Notes under the pieces: model-generated
The model's input: the letters and a program-made list of their open reading frames with translations, nothing else
Told to the model about the DNA's origin: nothing
The model's database searches: none
Assembly: GCA_943787375.1 (NCBI GenBank)
Contig: CALSME010000005.1
Span: 1 to 64,000, forward strand
Origin: an uncultured Polaribacter sp.
GTDB taxonomy: Bacteria > Bacteroidota > Bacteroidia > Flavobacteriales > Flavobacteriaceae
Direction: 5' to 3'
Length of the DNA: 64,000 nucleotides
In this document: in pieces, positions 29,128 to 37,295 of the stretch
Numbering within the stretch: the stretch's first letter is position 1
Layout: each line of letters opens with the position of its first letter
Position numbers and translations under genes: made by a program

Positions 29128-30714
29128 TTATTGATTAGTTGGTGTTAATTGTGTAGAAGAATTTATTCCAAAATTAGGTGGCACGACAGGGTCAAGTGGA
29201 GATAAGTAAAAGAGATTTCCAGATAATAATTCTGAATAAACAGAATTAGAAAGCTCTTGGTCAGATACAAAAAAACTTGCATCATCACCAATTGTATGAC
29301 CTATATCATTATTATGTAAATCCATTTGGACTTCTAGAATTAAATTTGCTGGTACCTCACTTTCATGGGCTGTTGAAAAAAGTCTAGCAACTGTATCACC
29401 AGCATCATTAGAGTTCATTGCATTAAAAAATGCATGTCTAAATGCATCCGACTTATCATTTCTAGCACTAAATCCAAATCTGTTTTCGGTTTCGGTTTCA
29501 GCGGGTTCTTTGTTTTCTCTAATAATTAATGCTTGAACCGGAAATGCTACCACTAATAATTTCTCCTCTTTTGTTAAATCGCCAAAACCTTCATCATCCA
29601 AATCGAATGAAAAATTATTGTTTACAAAATCCTCATCTAACCACCATTCAAATGGCATTCCGTCATCTTTACCAGGATAATCGCTTAGTGTGGGATTTGG
29701 TTCATTTGTCTCAATTAAAGCTTCTATGACATCAGATATGAAGTTTGAGTTAGTATTTGTCATGCCGTTTTCAGACATATAGTTTAATAGAATACTTATT
29801 TTGTCAGCGTTATTCGGGTCATTAATCCAAATAATCTGCTCGGTTGATAATGCACTATTTCCGCCAAGAGCATTAATTAAGAAAAGTGGCGCAACAGAAT
29901 TCCCATCTGAATCTGTTGGGATTATTGGTGCGGTAACCGAGTCATCGTTTGTTGGTGTTCCACCTCCACCACCTCCGCCACGCGGTCCGATAGGTCCTTC
30001 GGTATAACCACCACCATCATCACAAGGATAGTCAAAAGTATACCATGTTGTGCTTGGTTGTGTGCCACATTCACATGATTGTCCAGGCCAATGTCCAACA
30101 CAAGGACATTGTGTTTCTACAATAACGTAATAAGAGCCACAACCACTTCGATTGGCAATATTTGAATTCCTGTTTGATGTGTTTGAACTTATATTTTCAA
30201 TTCTTACCGTTCCATTAAATTCAGTGACTATACCATTTGAAATATCATCCAAATATTGTTGGTCTGGAATATAAGAAGCTATATAAGCTCTTTCTCCTTC
30301 ATCGTTGACTTCAACAACCAAGTTTTCAAATAGTCCTACACTTTCTTCTCTGTAAACTTTAAAAGTATATGAAGTATAACCATCAAATTGAACTTGTCTA
30401 ATTTCTGTTGTGTCAATGGTAAAACCATAAACATCATTATTTCCAGTTCTGTTAGCTATATTATTTCCTGCGAATCTGTCTGAAAGGCTCAATCCATTTA
30501 TGATTGAGTTAAAATTACTGTCATTTTGAAAGTCTGAATAACCAGAAACTTTAATATCTAAGTTTCTATTTTGGTATTCATTTGAAACAGGGTTGTCATC
30601 AATTAGGTTTTGTGGTTCTGCATCGTCAGTTTCTTTCTGACACCCAATAACAGTGAGAAATGCAAGTAGTAAAAAAAGTAGTTTTCGGATTGGATTGTTG
30701 ATTTTTGTTTTCAT
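29128..30714 (-). CDS. Lipoprotein with C-terminal DUF6973-like domain (cassette gene)
   Basis: Lipobox LTVIGCQK; Cys-rich middle and GPIGPRGGGGGGG linker; C-terminal RNDKSDAFRHAFFNAMNSNDAGDTVARLFSTAHESE...MDLHNNDIGHTIG. Confidence 0.65.
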   Translation of the reverse strand: MKTKINNPIRKLLFLLLAFLTVIGCQKETDDAEPQNLIDDNPVSNEYQNRNLDIKVSGYSDFQNDSNFNSIINGLSLSDRFAGNNIANRTGNNDVYGFTIDTTEIRQVQFDGYTSYTFKVYREESVGLFENLVVEVNDEGERAYIASYIPDQQYLDDISNGIVTEFNGTVRIENISSNTSNRNSNIANRSGCGSYYVIVETQCPCVGHWPGQSCECGTQPSTTWYTFDYPCDDGGGYTEGPIGPRGGGGGGGTPTNDDSVTAPIIPTDSDGNSVAPLFLINALGGNSALSTEQIIWINDPNNADKISILLNYMSENGMTNTNSNFISDVIEALIETNEPNPTLSDYPGKDDGMPFEWWLDEDFVNNNFSFDLDDEGFGDLTKEEKLLVVAFPVQALIIRENKEPAETETENRFGFSARNDKSDAFRHAFFNAMNSNDAGDTVARLFSTAHESEVPANLILEVQMDLHNNDIGHTIGDDASFFVSDQELSNSVYSELLSGNLFYLSPLDPVVPPNFGINSSTQLTPTNQ

Positions 30715-30766
30715 AAATTTTCCGTTGTTTATCGGTTAATAATTCAGTTTGGTGGGCTGGTAATAT

Positions 30767-30905
30767 TGCCTACAACGGTCTAGTATAAAAATAGTAGCGG
30801 ATTTTCACACACTAACTTTTCGATTAAACACAGACCTTTTTTATATTCACTTACATTCCTTTTAGCGATTAAACCGCTATTATTTTTATACATTGTTAGC
30901 AAACG
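30767..30905. repeat. attC-like site f
   Basis: TGCCTACAAC GGTCTA GTATAAAAATAGTAGCGG ... CCGCTATTATTTTTATAC ATT GTTAGCAAAC. Confidence 0.88.
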
Positions 30906-30907
30906 TT

Positions 30908-32083
30908 TTATAATAATCGTTTTAGTTTGAACTTTATTTTTTTCGTTTTCCCTTCCGAGTTTATAATTGTTAGACAAATCTTTTCATTTTCTTTTGTTAA
31001 CAAATCTCTATAAACTGTAATGTCTCCTGAAGAATCTTTATTTATAGAAATCAATTTATCTCCCTTTCTAATTCCTTTTTTATACGCTGAACTTGTTTCC
31101 TCGGCTCTATCTATTATAATATTACCATCAATCTGTTTAAGTTTAATTCCGCTAACTGGAAATGCAAAAGGTTTACTAAATGCTTTATTAGGCTTTATGT
31201 ATAATGTGCAAGTTGAATAATCTAAAACTAGATTAAATCTACTGATTACTTTTGCTCCTAATATACCGAAATAGTTTTCGTAACTACTCACGCCTTCTTT
31301 ATCGTTTGCTATTCCTACAACCATCTCATCCAATTCATATCCACCGATATTCATTGATTGAATTGCGATATCTTCAGAAATAGATTCTCCGTGTAAATTT
31401 TCAGATTTTGAAATGAGGCTTTTTCCAGCTTTTTCACTTAATTTATGATTTTCATTGTAGGGTGTGTTTATCAGAAACGTTAACCCTGCTCCGCTGTCAA
31501 ATAAAATTTTATCGGTGTATGATTCTCCATTTCTTAAAGTAATACCAATATCAAACTGTGGGATAGGAATACCATTTTCAAATTCAAAGGGCATAGCTTG
31601 ATATCCTATTGTATCTACATCTTGAATTTTATCGTACAAAAGTATTTTTTTATTTTCATAATCAATTTTTGTAATGTACTTCTTGAGTAGGCTATATCCA
31701 ATAATTCCATCAAAATCTCTTTCCAGTGCATTCTTTAATTTAGTTAAATCAGTAAGAACTAAGTGAGTGCTGTCTATTTCAATATTATTTTGAAGGGTTA
31801 GCTTTTGATTAAGGATAATTTCATAAGATTTTGTACCACCAGCACCTGAAACATCTTGCTTATAATTTGCTTTTAAACCTGATTTGTCTGCTGTGTTAGA
31901 ATCCAGCAAATCAGATGTAGCTCCTGTATCAAAAACAAAAGTCTTGTATTCGGAATCATCATTAATGTTTACTTTAAGTAATATCAAATCATTTTTTAAT
32001 TCAAAAGGAATTTCTGCTATTTGCGCATTTAAGCGAATAGAGATAATGAAGACTAAAGATAAAGTTGTAATTATTTGTTTCAT
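30908..32083 (-). CDS. Retropepsin-like aspartyl protease with C-terminal PDZ domain (cassette gene)
   Basis: TFVFDTGATSDLLDS and ILFDSGAGLTFLI motifs; PDZ-like SSAYKKGIRKGDKLISINKDSSGDITVYRDLL. Confidence 0.85.
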   Translation of the reverse strand: MKQIITTLSLVFIISIRLNAQIAEIPFELKNDLILLKVNINDDSEYKTFVFDTGATSDLLDSNTADKSGLKANYKQDVSGAGGTKSYEIILNQKLTLQNNIEIDSTHLVLTDLTKLKNALERDFDGIIGYSLLKKYITKIDYENKKILLYDKIQDVDTIGYQAMPFEFENGIPIPQFDIGITLRNGESYTDKILFDSGAGLTFLINTPYNENHKLSEKAGKSLISKSENLHGESISEDIAIQSMNIGGYELDEMVVGIANDKEGVSSYENYFGILGAKVISRFNLVLDYSTCTLYIKPNKAFSKPFAFPVSGIKLKQIDGNIIIDRAEETSSAYKKGIRKGDKLISINKDSSGDITVYRDLLTKENEKICLTIINSEGKTKKIKFKLKRLL

Positions 32084-32170
32084 TGTATTTCTATTTTCTG
32101 CAAAATTCATTGTTATTTCCGATTTTCTATGTTAAATACAGTTAACGAGTGTTAAAAAAATGGTTCTAAT

Positions 32171-32306
32171 GTTTGCTAACGGCTACTTGTATGGTTAGTG
32201 GCGTGTTAAATTATTATATTTTGGATATGCACCAAACTTTTTTTAATGAAATTAACTTAGAGTTTAGCGATTAGTAGCCATTAACTATACAAATTGTTGG
32301 CACAAG
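32171..32306. repeat. attC-like site g
   Basis: GTTTGCTAAC GGCTAC TTGTATGGTTAGTGGC ... GCCATTAACTATACAA ATT GTTGGCACAAG. Confidence 0.88.
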
Positions 32307-32309
32307 TAC

Positions 32310-33167
32310 TTATTTATACGCAAAAATTAAGGAAAGACCACTTTTTAGTTCAAATGGAAAAACTGAAGTATTTTTATTCAATAACGACCACTTTCCTTCA
32401 TTGATAAATTTATTTGAATAAAATGTTTGGCTTGATTTAGTTGAAGCAAAATTTAACTTGATATAGTTATTTCGCTCATCTTCGATTATAGAATTATTCG
32501 AGTCCTCAAATCCAATAAATTCGATGCCTAAAAATAATCCTTCATTAGGTACTATAATTGAATGGTCTAAATCGAAAATAATAGATTTAGATTTATCCGT
32601 CAAAGAATATATAATATTTTCTGTATTTAGCTTTTTGTCAATTATACCATTTGAGTTAGAATATAAATTTAATCTAAATATTGCCTTTTTTATATCATTA
32701 CTTTTTAACTCAATAAGGTTTTCAATAGGGAACCTAATCTTTGAGATTGTTTTAATATCTTTTTGCTTTTTAAAAAGCACACAAAATTCAGTTTTTGGTT
32801 GGATATACCATTGATGCTTTTCTTTTCTTTCCTTGCTCCAATCATTGGAATCTTTCGATGAAGAAATTATCACTTCATCTAAAAATTGATTTTTTTGAGA
32901 TAACCAAATTGTGTCTTTAACAGTTTTAAATTGAATTTTGATTTCATTGTAAAGAATGTGAGATATTAATAAACTATCATTCTCTGAACAATTTATTCTG
33001 ACAATTCCTTTGCTATCAGAATATTCGCCTTTGTCTTTTCCAATAATAGATACGCTACAATATTCTATTGACTGCTTATTATTTTCATCTATTATGATAA
33101 ACTTTTTTTCTTGAGTAAAACAATAAATTTGGCTAAAAAGTAGTAATAATAATGATGTTTTTTTCAT
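32310..33167 (-). CDS. Secreted protein with carboxypeptidase-like regulatory domain (cassette gene)
   Basis: Signal peptide; KFIIIDENNKQSIEYCSVSIIGKDKGEYSDSKGIVRI. Confidence 0.65.
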   Translation of the reverse strand: MKKTSLLLLLFSQIYCFTQEKKFIIIDENNKQSIEYCSVSIIGKDKGEYSDSKGIVRINCSENDSLLISHILYNEIKIQFKTVKDTIWLSQKNQFLDEVIISSSKDSNDWSKERKEKHQWYIQPKTEFCVLFKKQKDIKTISKIRFPIENLIELKSNDIKKAIFRLNLYSNSNGIIDKKLNTENIIYSLTDKSKSIIFDLDHSIIVPNEGLFLGIEFIGFEDSNNSIIEDERNNYIKLNFASTKSSQTFYSNKFINEGKWSLLNKNTSVFPFELKSGLSLIFAYK

Positions 33168-33214
33168 TTCGATGGAATTAAAATCTGCTTTCTCCTAAAA
33201 GAAAAGCAGATTAA

Positions 33215-33454
33215 TTAACAAGGTACTGCATAATCAGTAGTTTCAGAAACTACTAACCAAAAAACTTGGTAAGTTGTAGTACAATTTTGGTAACAACTTC
33301 CTGGTTCAATTGAGTAAGATGATCCGCAACTTGTAGTTGAACCCCAAAATTTCATTGGTGATTCTTCAGTTCCTTTTGCTGACATCAAAACAAATGATGC
33401 AACAAACAAGCCTAATAAGGCAAGTTTTTTTGATTTTAAAATTGCTTTACGCAT
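33215..33454 (-). CDS. Small secreted Cys-containing peptide (cassette gene)
   Basis: 79 aa MRKAILKSKKLALLGLFVASFVLMSAKGTEE...CGSSYSIEPGSCYQNCTTTYQVFWLVVSETTDYAVPC. Confidence 0.6.
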   Translation of the reverse strand: MRKAILKSKKLALLGLFVASFVLMSAKGTEESPMKFWGSTTSCGSSYSIEPGSCYQNCTTTYQVFWLVVSETTDYAVPC

Positions 33455-33581
33455 AATTAAAAAGGTTTTAAATTTTCGCACTTTACTTTTTAAAGAGTGT
33501 AAAGCACTTGCAGTATCGCCCTCCAAAATGGAAACTCTCTTAAATTGTACTTTATGTTTATCATTTAACTTTTGTTCGTAT

Positions 33582-33635
33582 TTGTGCCAACTATTGTATA
33601 TGCACACCTTTAGGTGTGTATATTTCCGTTATATT
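33582..33635. repeat. attC-like site h (short terminal hairpin at right end of array)
   Basis: TTGTGCCAAC TATT GTATATGCACACC TTTA GGTGTGTATAT TTCC GTTATA; left end complements GTTGGCACAA of site g. Confidence 0.7.
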
Positions 33636-33927
33636 TTTATTTTGTTCCATTGCGCAAATTCTTCAACGTTTAATTGCCACATTTTCAATTTTTTGTTGAA
33701 GTTATAGCATGCGGAGAAGGTTTTTTAAACACCAAAAAAACAGCCCTTCTCTACAAAACTAAGTTAAAAAGGAATTGCTTGTATCTGGAAATAAATAAGT
33801 GGGAATATAGGGGAATAACTGGGCTTATTTGAGTACAACTGGGAATCGTAAGCTCTTAATTTTTAGGTATTTGAGAGTTTTGAGTCGTTGCAATCTATGG
33901 TATTGCACTCCCCAAAAAAGAAGAGTG

Positions 33928-34308
33928 CTACCAACTTGCCGTTGGAGAAAACAACAAATCGATAGGGTTGTCAATCTCATACAGGTATTGATATCCCCTA
34001 GATTCTTTCGTACAAAAAGGAGTGATGAGATGGATCATGTTGGTGAAACCTTTGAGCGTTAAAACACAGTAAAAAGTCTGTTGGTCCCTACTAAGAATTC
34101 CTTCATCAGATGTAAACAAGCCTAAAATTAAATTGCAATTGCGAGGTTTTATAAAACCAACTTGAGACAAATCCAATGGTTGTTTCTTCTCGATAATGGT
34201 TTCTATAAGAAGTGCTCTAAATTGAATGGCTTCCGCCATGTCGAAGTTGTACAGTCGAACAACATGCTCCCCCAGGCCATTTACGTTTTCGATATAATCT
34301 AATTCCAT
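33928..34308 (-). CDS. Conserved hypothetical protein
   Basis: 126 aa intact ORF just downstream of polA, co-oriented. Confidence 0.6.
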   Translation of the reverse strand: MELDYIENVNGLGEHVVRLYNFDMAEAIQFRALLIETIIEKKQPLDLSQVGFIKPRNCNLILGLFTSDEGILSRDQQTFYCVLTLKGFTNMIHLITPFCTKESRGYQYLYEIDNPIDLLFSPTASW

Positions 34309-34319
34309 TTTATAAGCAA

Positions 34320-37160
34320 TTAATGCGCTTCTAGCCAGTTGAGTCCAGTGCCCACTTCCACATCCAATGGAACGCTCATTGAAAAGGCATTTTCCATTTC
34401 ATACTTTATAATAGGAGTAATGATCTCCAATTCATCTTTGTGTGCGTCAAAAACCAATTCATCATGCACTTGTAACAACATTTTCGATTTGAAATTTTCT
34501 TTTTCAAAGCGTTTGTGAATGTTAATCATTGCCAATTTGATGATGTCAGCAGCAGACCCCTGTATCGGTGCATTCACGGCATTTCTTTCCGCACCACTTC
34601 TCACCATAGCATTTTGCGAATTGATGTCTTTTAAATAGCGACGTCTTTTTAAAACCGTTTCTACATACCCGTGTGCACGTGCAAAATCTACCTGAGCCGC
34701 CATGTAGGCTTTTAATTTTGGATAGGTTTCATAATAGGTGTCAATGAGTTCCTTAGCTTCACTTCGGCTTAAATCGGTCTGATTGCTCAATCCAAAAGCA
34801 GATACCCCATAGACAATTCCAAAATTAACAGTTTTTGCATTGCTACGTTGTTCTCGGGTTACTTCCGCAAGCGGAACGTCAAATACTTTTGCAGCAGTAG
34901 AAGCATGAATGTCTTCTCCGTTTTTAAAAGCATTCATCATCGTTTCCTCCTCACTTAACGCCGCAATAATTCGCAATTCAATTTGAGAATAATCGGCCGC
35001 AAGCAGTACATGGTTTTCATCTCTAGGGACAAATGATTTTCGCACCTCTTGTCCGCGTTTGGTTCTGATGGGGATGTTCTGTAAATTCGGATTGTTTGAA
35101 CTCAACCTACCCGTAGCAGCCACCGCCTGCATGTATTGCGTGTGAATTCTTCCTGTTTTAGGATTCACCTCATTGGGCAAAGCATCTACATAGGTACTTT
35201 GCAATTTTTTATATTGACGGTATTCTTGAATGTCTCTAATAATTTGATGGTCTTTGGCCAAGAAAGAAAGCACGTCTTCAGCGGTAGAATATTGTCCCGT
35301 TTTTGTCTTTTTTGGTTTGGCAACCAATTGCATGTTTTCAAACAATACAATCCCCAATTGTTTTGGCGATGCAATGTTAAATTCTTCACCTGCTTGCTCA
35401 TAAACTCCTTTTTCAAGTCGTTCAATATCTGCCGTTAAGGTGCCCGATAATTCTTTTAAGAAAGCTACATTGATATTGATACCTTCAATTTCCATGGCAG
35501 TGAGGACAGCAACCAATGGAAGCTCTACATCGTTAAAAAGTGCAGCTACATTGCCACTTTCCAATTCTTTGGTGAAGTGTTCTTTTAATTGCAATGTAAT
35601 GTCGGCATCTTCCACCGCATATTCGGTCTGATCTGCTAGCGGCACCACACGCATCGACAATTGATTTTTCCCTTTTTTACCAATCAATTCCGTAATGGAA
35701 ACGGGTTGATAGTTCAAATAAGTTTCAGCAAGCATGTCCATATTGTGGCGCATGTCTGGATTAATGAGGTAATGGGCAATCATCGTATCAAACAATTTTC
35801 CTTTTACAGGGAGGTTGTAGTTGGACAATACTTTGAGGTCGTATTTTAAATTGTGGCCAATTTTCTCAATATAATCGGCCTCAAAAAAGGGACGAAATTC
35901 TTCTAAAATGGCCGCTGTTTCTTTTTGATCTTCAGGGAAGGAAACATAGTATCCTTTTCCAATTTCATAAGAAAAAGCAATCCCAATCAATTCCACTTCA
36001 AGCGCTTTTAAACCCGTTGTTTCCGTATCAAAACAAACCGCTTTTTGTTGTAGTAATTTCTTTAACAATAATTTTCTAGACAAAGGAGAATCTATATGTT
36101 GGTAAAAATGACTGGTGTTTTCAATGGTTTTAAAACCAGCGGCTACTTCTTCTTCAGAAACACTTCCACTGCCCGGTGCAGCAAACAAATCAAATTGTCC
36201 ATCGGTAGTTGATGGAACTGTTTTTTTAGTTGCTTTTGGTTTTTCTGCAACAGCCTTTGCATCGGTATCCGTTGTTTTTTCTGCAAAAGTACGCGTAAAG
36301 TTTACCAGTAAATTTCGAAACTCTAACTCGTTGAAAAGAGTGGTTACTTTTTCTAAATCGGGTTGATCCAATTCAAAATCCTTGGCATCGAAGGTTACCG
36401 GCACATCCAACATAATGGTAGCCAATTTTTTGGAAAGCAATCCTAATTCCTTGGCAGCTTCTATTTTTTCTTTTAGCTTTCCTTTAAGTTCATGCGTATT
36501 TTCTAATAAATTCTCCATAGAACCATAAGTTGCCAAAAACTTTTTTGCTGTTTTTTCTCCAACTCCAGGCAGTCCTGGAATATTATCTGAAGAATCGCCC
36601 ATCATTCCTAGGAAATCAATAACCTGTTCAGGAGTTTCTACCCCAAATTTCTCTTGTACTTCTGGAACACCCCACACATCATACCCACCTCCAAAACGAG
36701 GTTTGTACATAAAAATATTTTCTGATACCAATTGGGCAAAATCCTTATCGGGTGTTACCATAAAGGTTTTAAAACCTTCTTTTTCTGCTTGTTTAGAAAG
36801 CGTTCCAATCACATCATCTGCTTCAAACCCTTTTTTTACCATAATTGGAATGTGCATGGCTTTTAGAATTTCTTGAATGTAAGGAACCGCAATTTTAATG
36901 GCTTCAGGAGTTTCATCTCTGTTGGCTTTATAGGCTTCAAACATTTCTACACGGTCTACACTGCCCCCTTTGTCAAAACAAACCGCCAAATGATCCGGTC
37001 TTTCGCGTTTAATAACATCCAAAAGAGAATTCATAAAACCCATAATGGCAGAAGTATCCAATCCTTTGGAATTGATTCGCGGGTTTTTTATAAACGCATA
37101 ATATCCTCTAAAAATTAGTGCAAAAGCATCTACTAAAAAAACTCTTTTTTGATCTGACAT
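34320..37160 (-). CDS. polA: DNA polymerase I
   Basis: DYSQIELRIIAALSEEE, LLQVHDELVFD, 5'-3' and 3'-5' exonuclease domains. Confidence 0.98.
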   Translation of the reverse strand: MSDQKRVFLVDAFALIFRGYYAFIKNPRINSKGLDTSAIMGFMNSLLDVIKRERPDHLAVCFDKGGSVDRVEMFEAYKANRDETPEAIKIAVPYIQEILKAMHIPIMVKKGFEADDVIGTLSKQAEKEGFKTFMVTPDKDFAQLVSENIFMYKPRFGGGYDVWGVPEVQEKFGVETPEQVIDFLGMMGDSSDNIPGLPGVGEKTAKKFLATYGSMENLLENTHELKGKLKEKIEAAKELGLLSKKLATIMLDVPVTFDAKDFELDQPDLEKVTTLFNELEFRNLLVNFTRTFAEKTTDTDAKAVAEKPKATKKTVPSTTDGQFDLFAAPGSGSVSEEEVAAGFKTIENTSHFYQHIDSPLSRKLLLKKLLQQKAVCFDTETTGLKALEVELIGIAFSYEIGKGYYVSFPEDQKETAAILEEFRPFFEADYIEKIGHNLKYDLKVLSNYNLPVKGKLFDTMIAHYLINPDMRHNMDMLAETYLNYQPVSITELIGKKGKNQLSMRVVPLADQTEYAVEDADITLQLKEHFTKELESGNVAALFNDVELPLVAVLTAMEIEGININVAFLKELSGTLTADIERLEKGVYEQAGEEFNIASPKQLGIVLFENMQLVAKPKKTKTGQYSTAEDVLSFLAKDHQIIRDIQEYRQYKKLQSTYVDALPNEVNPKTGRIHTQYMQAVAATGRLSSNNPNLQNIPIRTKRGQEVRKSFVPRDENHVLLAADYSQIELRIIAALSEEETMMNAFKNGEDIHASTAAKVFDVPLAEVTREQRSNAKTVNFGIVYGVSAFGLSNQTDLSRSEAKELIDTYYETYPKLKAYMAAQVDFARAHGYVETVLKRRRYLKDINSQNAMVRSGAERNAVNAPIQGSAADIIKLAMINIHKRFEKENFKSKMLLQVHDELVFDAHKDELEIITPIIKYEMENAFSMSVPLDVEVGTGLNWLEAH

Positions 37161-37295
37161 TGGATTTTTTTTTGGCTATTTATGGCTGTGAAATTGAAGA
37201 CAGATAAAACGGTTTTATCCATAAAAATAGTCACAGCAGTAAAGCTACAAAACTTTCACAGGATGTTCAAATTCATTTGAGTTTAAACGCTATAT

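Noticed and set aside
18882-33635. attC-like hairpins interpreted as ordinary rho-independent terminators
   Set aside because: They lack consistent T tracts, share a GTGTATG/TATACAC motif and show interval-specific end complementarity, which terminators would not.
18882-33635. Array interpreted as transposons with terminal inverted repeats
   Set aside because: No transposase is present, no flanking target duplications were seen, and the terminal complements differ from unit to unit.
18882-33635. CRISPR array
   Set aside because: Spacing is 1.3-3.9 kb with genes between; no short direct repeats and no cas genes.
33708-33770. GGAGAAGG...CCCTTCTC inverted repeat right of site h, considered as another cassette site
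   Set aside because: Lacks AAC/GTT ends and the GTGTATG arm; more likely a terminator-like hairpin.
33829-34062. 77-aa plus-strand Arg-rich ORF near the array's right end, considered as an integrase remnant
   Set aside because: No tyrosine recombinase R-H-R-Y motifs; overlaps antisense to the conserved 126-aa gene.
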